Assembly (NCBI GenBank): GCA_030681895.1
Contig: JAUXRI010000170.1
Span: 1 to 50,950, forward strand
DNA from: Myxococcales bacterium
Lineage (GTDB): Bacteria > Myxococcota > Myxococcia > Myxococcales > Myxococcaceae
Direction: 5' to 3'
Length of the DNA stretch: 50,950 bases
This document shows, piece by piece, positions 17,923 through 24,604 of this stretch. The position numbers and the translations under genes are program-made. Each line of letters opens with the position of its first letter. Within the stretch, counting starts at the first letter, position 1. Below the pieces are notes generated by a model, which worked only from the letters and a program-made list of their open reading frames with translations, was not told the origin of the DNA and searched no databases.

Positions 17923-18959
17923 CTTCGACGGCGCAGGCCCTGGCCGATGGCGTGCTGGCCGGAGACGTTCGCAAGGCCTCTCGCCTGATGAGGCTGATCG
18001 ACGACCTGGCGCCGGTCGCGACCGAGGCCCTGAAGCTGATCTTCCCGAAGACCGGGCGGGCGTGGATCATCGGCATCACCGGATCTCCAGGGGCAGGGAA
18101 GTCGACGCTGACCGACCGGCTGATCACCGCTTACCGGGCGCAGGGCAAGACGGTCGGCGTGATCGCGGTCGACCCGACGAGCCCTTTCACTGGCGGCGCG
18201 ATTCTGGGCGATCGCATTCGCATGCAGGGGCACGCCACCGATCCGGGCGTCTTCATTCGATCACTGGCCACGCGCGGGAACCTGGGCGGCCTGTCTCGCG
18301 CCACCGGCGACTGTCTGCGCGTGATGGACGCGATGGGCCGGGACGTGATCATCGTCGAGACCGTCGGCGTCGGGCAGGACGAGATCGACATCGCGCAGCT
18401 GGCGCACACGACCGTGGTGGTTCTGGTGCCGGGCATGGGCGACGACATTCAGGCCATCAAGGCGGGCATTCTCGAGGTCGCCGACGTCTTCGTCGTCAAC
18501 AAGGCAGACCTCGATGGCGCCGACCGGGTCGTTCGGGAGCTGCGCGCGAACCTCGAGCTTCGACACGCCATCAAGGCTCCGGCGATGGATCACGACACCC
18601 ATCACCGAATGGTGCGGGCGAAGGCCGAAGGAACGGCGCCCGTCGTGCCAGCCGCGCCCATCGAGTGGGAGCCACCGATTCAGAAGGTGATCTCGGCGAA
18701 GGGAACCGGAATCGACGAGCTGGTCGCGGCGGTGACGAGCCACCAGAAGCATCTGGTCGACACCGGCGAGAAGGCCAAGCGGGAGCAGACCCGGGCGATG
18801 ACGCAGTTCCTGACGCTGCTTCGAGATCGGCTGCTGCGGGCAGGGCTGGAGCGGCTGGAACGGGAGCGCGGCAACCTGACGGACGTGGCTCAACGGATCG
18901 CAGAGCGCAAAGCCGACCCGTATGTGCTGGCCGACGAGATCGCGCTGACAGTGCGCTGA
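17919..18959 (+). CDS. meaB: Methylmalonyl-CoA mutase-associated GTPase MeaB (ArgK family)
   Basis: A G3E-family GTPase that protects and reloads the adenosylcobalamin enzyme methylmalonyl-CoA mutase. The 346-residue product has the P-loop GSPGAGKS (residues 55-62), the segment DPTSPFTGGAILGDRIRMQG, the switch region VETVGVGQDE and the guanine-specificity motif NKADLDGAD. The length is normal. The GTG start overlaps the previous stop codon. No mutase gene lies in the window, so the partner must be encoded elsewhere. The linked acyl-CoA dehydrogenase fits propionyl-CoA or branched-chain acyl-CoA breakdown. Confidence 0.93.
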   Translation: MTSTAQALADGVLAGDVRKASRLMRLIDDLAPVATEALKLIFPKTGRAWIIGITGSPGAGKSTLTDRLITAYRAQGKTVGVIAVDPTSPFTGGAILGDRIRMQGHATDPGVFIRSLATRGNLGGLSRATGDCLRVMDAMGRDVIIVETVGVGQDEIDIAQLAHTTVVVLVPGMGDDIQAIKAGILEVADVFVVNKADLDGADRVVRELRANLELRHAIKAPAMDHDTHHRMVRAKAEGTAPVVPAAPIEWEPPIQKVISAKGTGIDELVAAVTSHQKHLVDTGEKAKREQTRAMTQFLTLLRDRLLRAGLERLERERGNLTDVAQRIAERKADPYVLADEIALTVR

Positions 18960-19109
18960 ACACCGCAGACCGCGTGCGAACCAGGCCACAGACCCACCGC
19001 AGAAGGCCAGCGAGCGGGCGACTGACCCGGCCGCAGAAGGAGCGGCATCGACTCCAAGGACGACTCCGCCCAAAGCTGAAGCAAAGCCCTTCAATCGCCT
19101 CATCCGCAT

Positions 19110-19137
19110 AGTTTACATAACGCTCATTATACGAACT
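19110..19137 (-). other. dif-like XerC/XerD recombination site
   Basis: Read on the minus strand, the 28 bases consist of AGTTCGTATAA, the spacer TGAGCG, and TTATGTAAACT. This is the 11-6-11 layout of bacterial dif sites. The second arm matches the XerD-binding consensus and is the same as I recall for Bacillus subtilis dif; the first fits an XerC arm ending in CGTATAA. It is an AT-rich island in a 403-base gap free of genes. Genes on both sides mostly point toward it (plus strand on the left, minus strand immediately to the right), as expected at a replication terminus. XerCD would use it to resolve chromosome dimers at division. An integrated element that copies dif is the alternative. Confidence 0.8.
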
Positions 19138-19140
19138 TCT

Positions 19141-19330
19141 GACGGTGTTGAGGCTGTCTGTGCCGACGCCGTTGTTGTTCGCCAACGTCGAAGCTGGTCC
19201 CGGAGCCAGTCAGTGCTGTGACCGACGGACCGGGCTGTTGGGCCGGCGCGCGTCGCTCGAATGGCGCCAGTTGCTTGATCGCGGCCGCGGCGACGACTGA
19301 CTAACGCCGACCCCGTGCGTGACTGCACCG
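19141..19330. repeat. Decayed partial copies of the adjacent PilZ gene
   Basis: Bases 19267-19316 resemble 19477-19518 inside the PilZ gene. They share CCAGTTGCTTGATCGC exactly, then GCGACGACTGAC, GCCGA and CCCGTG, with small insertions. Bases 19178-19212 resemble 19550-19578 of the same gene (TTCGCC-ACGT-GA-GCTGG-GGA-CCAG, dashes marking differences). The two pieces are in swapped order relative to the gene and carry frame-breaking changes, so they are non-coding remnants. The 403-base gap 18960-19362 contains these and the dif-like site; I see no other gene in it. Confidence 0.65.
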
Positions 19331-19362
19331 CCAATGACTCCGGCGGCGCGATGATGGTTGCC

Positions 19363-19827
19363 TCAGCGGACGTAGCGGCTCAAGACGCAGTCGAAGAGCG
19401 CATTCTCGAAGCGCTCCATGTCCGTCTTCGGCATCGACGCGATCGTGAACGACACCCGCGAGTTCCCCAGTTGCTTGATCGCTGCGACGACTGACGCCGA
19501 ACCCGTGACCGGCTCTCCGTTGCCAATTCGCAGCGAAAAGCGAACCTCTTCGCCGACGTTGAGGCTGGCCGGAACCAGCGCGCTGAAGCCGCCTCCCGAC
19601 ACGTCGCGCGTCAGACAGCGGTACGTGTCGTTGAGCTCCAGCTGCCAGGCCTGCGCGATTCGAAACGCCTTGCGGTGCATCTGGCCATCAGGAACCGTGA
19701 GGCCCTGCGCGTGAACGAGCGAGCGCGCGAGCTCTTCCTTCATCGCGCGGTGCTTGTCGTCAGAGCCGTTCTTCTTCGCGGCTTCGTGCACCACCTTGAA
19801 CTGAACCATCCACTGTTCGGCGTCCAT
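19363..19827 (-). CDS. PilZ-domain protein (predicted c-di-GMP receptor)
   Basis: The 154-residue protein has an N-terminal helical stretch of about 50 residues and then a PilZ domain. The RxxxR motif is RKAFR (about residues 53-57), and the partner D/NxSxxG motif is DVSGGG about 20 residues later. Both are intact, so c-di-GMP binding is likely. The C-terminal strands (GSASVVAAIKQLGNSRVSFT) complete the small barrel. No membrane segment or output domain is present, so it probably acts as a stand-alone adaptor. Pieces of its coding sequence are found, decayed, in the gap to its right-hand stop side next to the dif-like site. Confidence 0.88.
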   Translation of the reverse strand: MDAEQWMVQFKVVHEAAKKNGSDDKHRAMKEELARSLVHAQGLTVPDGQMHRKAFRIAQAWQLELNDTYRCLTRDVSGGGFSALVPASLNVGEEVRFSLRIGNGEPVTGSASVVAAIKQLGNSRVSFTIASMPKTDMERFENALFDCVLSRYVR

Positions 19828-19860
19828 GGGTCCAATCTGCCACGAACCCTCGAGCGGCGG

Positions 19861-20424
19861 TTAGCCAGGGGTGGACGCCCACCGAAGACCGCGTGCTTCG
19901 ATGAAGTCCAGCACCCGCCGAGACACCAGGGCATCAGGCCGCTGGCCCGCCGCCAGACGCTCACGGATTTCTGTCGATGAAACCTCCGCCACCGGCGGAC
20001 CAACGGCTTCGCTCGATGGATACCCGGCGCGCTGCAGCACCACGACATCGACCAGGCTCACGATCCGGTCCCAGGCCTTCCATTTCGGCAGGTCGGCGAG
20101 AATGTCGCTGCCGATCACGAACTCGAACCGGGTGTCGGGGTGCCTGGGCAGGAGCCACTCCAACAGCTCGATGGTCCGGCCCTCGCCCTGCACCTGCGAC
20201 TCGGCGCGGCTGACCTGCAGCCATGGCCCACAGTCCTGCGCCATCAGCTCACACATCGTGACCCGATCATCGAACGACGCCAGGTCCTTCCCGAACGGAT
20301 GATTGAACGCCGGCACCAGCCACACCGCGTCGACCGCCCGGGTCGCCCGAACGTACAGGGCGGCCATGAGGTGACCGACGTGCGGTGGGTTGAACGAGCC
20401 TCCGAGGAGCGCGACGCGGGTCAT
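19861..20424 (-). CDS. nadD: Nicotinate-nucleotide adenylyltransferase
   Basis: NadD joins nicotinate mononucleotide and ATP to form deamido-NAD in NAD biosynthesis. The 187-residue product opens with the nucleotidyltransferase signature GGSFNPPHVGH (residues 8-18). It also has FEFVIGSDILADLPKWKAWD and the C-terminal SSTEIRERLAAGQ, which contains the family's SxTxIR motif. The length is slightly below the usual 190-215. The hypothetical phosphoesterase-fold gene ends one base before the nadD start region, so nadD is the downstream member of a tight minus-strand set. Confidence 0.93.
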   Translation of the reverse strand: MTRVALLGGSFNPPHVGHLMAALYVRATRAVDAVWLVPAFNHPFGKDLASFDDRVTMCELMAQDCGPWLQVSRAESQVQGEGRTIELLEWLLPRHPDTRFEFVIGSDILADLPKWKAWDRIVSLVDVVVLQRAGYPSSEAVGPPVAEVSSTEIRERLAAGQRPDALVSRRVLDFIEARGLRWASTPG

Positions 20425-20425
20425 C

Positions 20426-21109
20426 TCATTTCACCGAGAGCTTCGTCTTGCTGCTCGAGATCACGATCGGCTGCCGGTCGATCACCGTCTTGCCATCGAG
20501 GAGCGTGAACGCCGAGAACACCAACTGCTTGTCGACGAGCTCGAGCAAGCCGACGGTCGACTTCGGGCCACCCTTCACCCGACCCGGTGTGATGAAGAAC
20601 CTGGGCCCGATTTGCACGACCTTCGGCTCTGCGGCGTTTCCGTGGACGAGCACGGCCGCGTTCACCATGTCCTCCTTGTCGAGATCGTTCTTGTCGTGCA
20701 CGACGCAGCACAAGACGTCGCCGACGATGTCGACCGCCTTCTTCGGCACCGACGAGTCCTGGTACTGCAGGCTGCCCTTCTCGGGCGTGCGCATCACGCG
20801 GTCCTTCATGCGCATCACCTCTTCGATCGCGCGGGCGAACTCCCAGGCGGTGCCGAAGGCTGCCGGCCGATCCTTCTGCTCGAGGCCGATGAGGAAACGG
20901 GACACGTCTTCGAGGAAGTCGGCGTTCGAGTAGTCGGTCTGGGCCTTCATCTCGTCGCGCTTGGTGCGAAGCCAGTCGTCGAGATCTCCGTACCGCCCGC
21001 CGGCGAAAAGGAACCGCTTGGCTCCACGATCGGACAAGAACCGGAGCGCGGACTCGAAGAGCCCCACGTCGCCGTCAGTGTCTCCGAAGATGCCGATCGC
21101 GGTCGCCAT
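20426..21109 (-). CDS. Metallophosphoesterase-fold protein with degenerate active site
   Basis: The 227-residue product resembles calcineurin-like (YfcE/MJ0936-type) phosphoesterases in overall plan. It has an opening strand IGIFGDTDGDVGLFESALRF, a second strand block FLFAGGRYGDLDDW, and near the end VHGNAAEP followed by FITPGRV, the place where active enzymes have GHTHxP and NPGSV. The metal-binding residues are altered: DTD replaces the usual DxH, GGRYGD replaces GDxxG, and only one histidine remains near the GHTH position. It may therefore be a catalytically weak or purely binding relative. Its ATG directly follows the stop codon of the muramidase-like gene, and nadD follows. Confidence 0.7.
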   Translation of the reverse strand: MATAIGIFGDTDGDVGLFESALRFLSDRGAKRFLFAGGRYGDLDDWLRTKRDEMKAQTDYSNADFLEDVSRFLIGLEQKDRPAAFGTAWEFARAIEEVMRMKDRVMRTPEKGSLQYQDSSVPKKAVDIVGDVLCCVVHDKNDLDKEDMVNAAVLVHGNAAEPKVVQIGPRFFITPGRVKGGPKSTVGLLELVDKQLVFSAFTLLDGKTVIDRQPIVISSSKTKLSVK

Positions 21110-22291
21110 TTAGCCGTAGATCAAGTGCTTCTTCCGAAGGGCCAGGAACGGCCGGAGCTCATCTTGAAAGCCCGCGACGATTCTCGCCAGTGGCCAGCCG
21201 CCTTCGATGCCCTGCCGCACCTTCGCCGTCCCACACAACAGATCGAACGCGGGGATGTCATCGACGAACTCGTACGCGTCGGCGCGCCACGCGAAGTCCC
21301 GCCCGCCGAGCTCCCGGCACGTCTGAAACACTGCGATGCCAGTGACGAACGGGTCGAACGTTCGCGGATCGGTCACGTGCAGAAAAGCGCCCTCGCACGA
21401 CTCGCCTTTGAACTTGTCGAAGGTGGGCGTGAACGAGCACGGCCGGAACGTCACACCACGAAGGTCGAGGGCGTTGAGCTGTTCCGCGACGTCGTGTGAC
21501 GAGAGCCATGGCGCGCCGAACTGCTCGAACGGCCTGCAGCTGCCACGGCCTTCGCTGACGTTGGTGCCCTCCCCCAGGCACATGCCTGGATAGACAAGCG
21601 CCGTCGCTGGCGTCGGCATGTTGGGCGACGGAGAAATGAAGTCGCGGCCCACCTGCCCCCACGACATCGAGCGTTTCAGGCCCTCACACGGCACGATGGT
21701 GAGCTCGCAGCCGAACCGCTCCCGCGCATTGAGGAGCGTGGCAATCTCTCCGGCGCTCATGCCGTGGCGGGTCGGCAGCTCGTAGAGGCCGACGAACGAT
21801 CGGTAGCGCTTGCCGACGAGGTTTCCCTGCACGAGGTCGAGGCCGATCGGGTTCGGCCGATCGAGCACGAAGAACGGCACCTTCGCCTTCGCGGCCGCCT
21901 TCATCGAGAGGGCCATCGTGTAGATGTACGTGTAGTAGCGCGCGCCGACGTCCTGAATGTCGAAGACGAGCGCGTCGAGCCCCTTCAGCCACTCGGCCTT
22001 CGGTGAGAGCGACTCAAAGGTGCTGCCGTAGAGCGAATAGACGGGCACGCCGGTGCGCCGGTCGCGAGCGACGTCGCCGACGGCCACCATGTACTGGGCC
22101 TCACCGCGAATACCGTGCTCAGGACCGAACAACGCTCCGAGCGTCACGCCATCGGCTTCATGGAGCAGATCGACGAGGTGGCGAAAGGACGCGTCGACGC
22201 TCGTCGGGTTGACGATCGCTCCGACGCGCAGGCCCTTCAGCGCCCTGAACCGCTGCTTCACCCAGACGTCGATGCCGAACCGAACGGCCAT
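21110..22291 (-). CDS. namZ: DUF1343 protein, NamZ-type exo-beta-N-acetylmuramidase (GH171)
   Basis: Members of this family release terminal N-acetylmuramic acid from peptidoglycan fragments, as characterised for NamZ of Bacillus subtilis. The 393-residue product shows the family blocks GPEHGIRGEAQ, VFDIQDVGARYYTYIYTM, FVLDRPNPIG and LPTRHGMSAGE. There is no signal peptide, so this version should act in the cytoplasm on imported or recycled wall fragments, unlike secreted relatives. It is packed between a TPR protein gene (4-base gap) and the phosphoesterase-fold gene (0-base gap). Confidence 0.88.
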   Translation of the reverse strand: MAVRFGIDVWVKQRFRALKGLRVGAIVNPTSVDASFRHLVDLLHEADGVTLGALFGPEHGIRGEAQYMVAVGDVARDRRTGVPVYSLYGSTFESLSPKAEWLKGLDALVFDIQDVGARYYTYIYTMALSMKAAAKAKVPFFVLDRPNPIGLDLVQGNLVGKRYRSFVGLYELPTRHGMSAGEIATLLNARERFGCELTIVPCEGLKRSMSWGQVGRDFISPSPNMPTPATALVYPGMCLGEGTNVSEGRGSCRPFEQFGAPWLSSHDVAEQLNALDLRGVTFRPCSFTPTFDKFKGESCEGAFLHVTDPRTFDPFVTGIAVFQTCRELGGRDFAWRADAYEFVDDIPAFDLLCGTAKVRQGIEGGWPLARIVAGFQDELRPFLALRKKHLIYG

Positions 22292-22295
22292 CAGC

Positions 22296-23744
22296 TCACT
22301 TGCCCTTCTTCACCGGCGTTCCCAGCTCGAACTCGAACACGGGCTCGCGGCGCTTCTGCTCGAACTCGGCATCACGGAGCGCGAAGACCGCGTGGCCTGC
22401 GAGCACGACGTCGTTGAGCGTGTCTTCGACGACCTCGGACGACTCGACGACGCCCTCGGCGGTCACCTTCACGCGCACCTTGAGTGAGCCCTTCAGCTTC
22501 GGGTTGGCGCGGCGGCGGGCGGCGTACACCTCGTCGAGGGTCTTGGCGACCTGGCCGTAGATCCGATCGACCGAGCCCTTCGCCGGCTTCGCGGGCAGCT
22601 TGAAGAGCTCCTCGAGCTTCTTCGCTTCAGCCTTGCAATCCTCGGCCCGAGGGGTCGACTTGCCGCCGCCACGACGAAAACGCTCGAGCGCGAAGATCGG
22701 CTGCTGCCTGGCCAGGCTCACCTTCCCGAGGCGGTACCAGGTGTCGGCGAACTCCCGGTTGCGCTCGAGCGCCTCGAGCAGCGTCTTCTCGGCGCCCTCG
22801 AGATCCTTCTTCCCTTCACGGAGCTCCGCGACGCGTAGCAGCGGCGGCACAGCGGTCTTGTCGAGGCTGGCGATGAGGTTGGCGGCGCGCTCTTCGCCGT
22901 CGACGTCCTTGAGCTCGGCGTACATGCCCAGCATGCGGGTCGCCGTCTCGAGGTCGGGGTTGCCCAGCTTCAGGGTCTTCTCGTACTCGGCGAGCGCGCC
23001 CTTCTTGTCGCCAGCGTCGTACTTCATGGTTGCCACGAGCCGGCGAACGTCACGATCCTTCGGCTGCAGATCGGCGAGCGCCGAGAGGTTCTTCGTCAGC
23101 TCGGGGTCCTTCGACGCCTGCTGCAGCTTCACGAGCTCACGGAGCGCGGCTGGCTGATCGGGCCAGCCTGCGATGCCCTTCACGAGCTCGGGCTTCGCAG
23201 CGTCGACCTGCCCCTTCTTGATCAACACCAGCCCGAGGCCTGCGTGAGCCTCAGGATCGTCGGCGATCGCGAGCGCGGCGCGGTACTGGGTCTCTGCAAC
23301 GTCGAGGTCATCCTTGAGGCGCGCCATGTCGCCGAGCGCGATCATCGCCGGGTAGAACGACGGGTCCTTCTTCATCGCCAGGTCGAGCGAGGTCTTCGCG
23401 AGGTCGCGCATCTTCCAGCCGATGTAGATGCGGCCCATGCCGTAGTGCGCCCACGCGAGATCCGGGTAGATCTGCGAGACGTTCTTGAGCTGGTTCCACG
23501 CGTCGTCGGTCGGCATCGAGCACCACGCGACGTAGACCCTCAGCAGCGGCTCGGTGGGGCGCGCCTTCGACAGATTCTGGAGCTCGATACGAACCTGATC
23601 GACCTTGCCGTGCCATGCCGCGCTCTCGATTCGGCGCAGCTCGGTGAGGACGTCGGCGACTGGTGCGTTGAGCCCGGGCGGCTCAGCAGCCCACGCAGCA
23701 CCTGCGACCAACAGCAGCCCCCCAGCAGCCAGTCGGACATTCAT
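22296..23744 (-). CDS. Secreted TPR protein with TonB-like C-terminal tail
   Basis: The 482-residue product has a signal peptide (MNVRLAAGGLLLVAGAAWAA), then many TPR units (YGMGRIYIGWKMRDLAKTSL, HAGLGLVLIKKGQVDAAKPE and others). It ends in a domain of about 90 residues resembling the tail of TonB and of AgmX/PglI proteins: VYAARRRANPKLKGSLKVRV, TAEGVVESSEV, and a final FEFEL strand. It is predicted to be periplasmic. The same kind of tail closes the GltG-like protein at 13818-15665. No transport partner (ExbB/D) is nearby. A small TPR protein gene lies just upstream on the same strand. Confidence 0.82.
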   Translation of the reverse strand: MNVRLAAGGLLLVAGAAWAAEPPGLNAPVADVLTELRRIESAAWHGKVDQVRIELQNLSKARPTEPLLRVYVAWCSMPTDDAWNQLKNVSQIYPDLAWAHYGMGRIYIGWKMRDLAKTSLDLAMKKDPSFYPAMIALGDMARLKDDLDVAETQYRAALAIADDPEAHAGLGLVLIKKGQVDAAKPELVKGIAGWPDQPAALRELVKLQQASKDPELTKNLSALADLQPKDRDVRRLVATMKYDAGDKKGALAEYEKTLKLGNPDLETATRMLGMYAELKDVDGEERAANLIASLDKTAVPPLLRVAELREGKKDLEGAEKTLLEALERNREFADTWYRLGKVSLARQQPIFALERFRRGGGKSTPRAEDCKAEAKKLEELFKLPAKPAKGSVDRIYGQVAKTLDEVYAARRRANPKLKGSLKVRVKVTAEGVVESSEVVEDTLNDVVLAGHAVFALRDAEFEQKRREPVFEFELGTPVKKGK

Positions 23745-23798
23745 GGCCCCTGTATAGCCGAGCGTCAGAAGCCCGAAAGACCGAAGGGTCGAGTCGTG

Positions 23799-24479
23799 TC
23801 AGCGAGCCGAGGGTTTCAGGGGCCTCAAGGCTCGGCTGGGCGCCTCGAGCGCACGTCGGAGCGCGACCGCTTCGCCGTGCCGCCGGGAGTTCTCGAGGAG
23901 GTCGATGAGGCGTCGCGCGGCGGGCACCCGAACGGCCTCGATGGAGAGGAGCGCGCGCAGCTCCCGCTCGGCGGCCTTCAGCTCTCCCGACTTCTCGAGG
24001 GCCTGGGCGAGCTGAAGCCGGGCGCCGGTCGCGGTCGGGGTGACGCGCAGGACTTCGCGCCATTGGGCGACGGCTTCGGTCCAACGAGCCTGTGACGAGA
24101 GCAGGCCACCCAGGCGAAACCGGGCGTCTGTGAAGTCGGCCCGAAGCGTCAGCGCGACCTCCAGCGCCCGGATCGCCGCCTCCCGGTGCCCGGCTTCATC
24201 TTGCGCCAGCGCGAAGAGGTAGTGCGCCCGTGGATTCTCGGGGCTGAGCGAGCGGGCGACGTCGGCGTGCCACCCTGCCCGCTCGGCGTCGGCGCCCAGC
24301 TTCAGGCGAAGGCGCGCCAGCTCGAGCCGGCAGAGATCCCACGTGGGGTCGACCGACGTCAGCGCCTCGAGCTGCTGGAGCGCCTGCGCGTCGGCGCCCT
24401 GCTTCTCCAGCTCGAGCGCAGCCGTCAGCAGCGTCTGGTGCGGAGCGGCCACGAGGACCAACGCGAGGAGAGAACCCAC
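23799..24479 (-). CDS. Small TPR protein
   Basis: The 226-residue product has at least four TPR-like units, among them LLTAALELEKQGADAQALQQ, FALAQDEAGHREAAIRALEV and FRLGGLLSSQARWTEAVAQW. The N-terminus MGSLLALVLVAAPHQ is short and hydrophobic and may be a weak signal peptide. The start is a GTG at 24479; a start a little upstream is possible. It diverges from mutS2 across 125 bases and precedes the TPR/TonB-tail gene by 54 bases, so the two TPR proteins are probably co-expressed. Function is unknown; protein-protein interaction is the likely role. Confidence 0.75.
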   Translation of the reverse strand: MGSLLALVLVAAPHQTLLTAALELEKQGADAQALQQLEALTSVDPTWDLCRLELARLRLKLGADAERAGWHADVARSLSPENPRAHYLFALAQDEAGHREAAIRALEVALTLRADFTDARFRLGGLLSSQARWTEAVAQWREVLRVTPTATGARLQLAQALEKSGELKAAERELRALLSIEAVRVPAARRLIDLLENSRRHGEAVALRRALEAPSRALRPLKPSAR

Positions 24480-24604
24480 GGCGCTCGCCTACCACGCGAG
24501 GGACGCTTCGGCGCGACGCTCGGTCAGGTCGCGCCGGTGGAACACGTCGCGGTCTGGGTCGTGGGCGGCTATGCACCGCAGTCGCCTCTCTCCTGGAGCA
24601 CTTC

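Noticed and set aside
19110..19140. FRT-like or loxP-like engineered recombination scar
   Set aside because: One arm (TATACGAACTTC) resembles FRT and loxP arms, but the spacer is 6 bases rather than 8, and the other arm fits a natural dif XerD arm instead.
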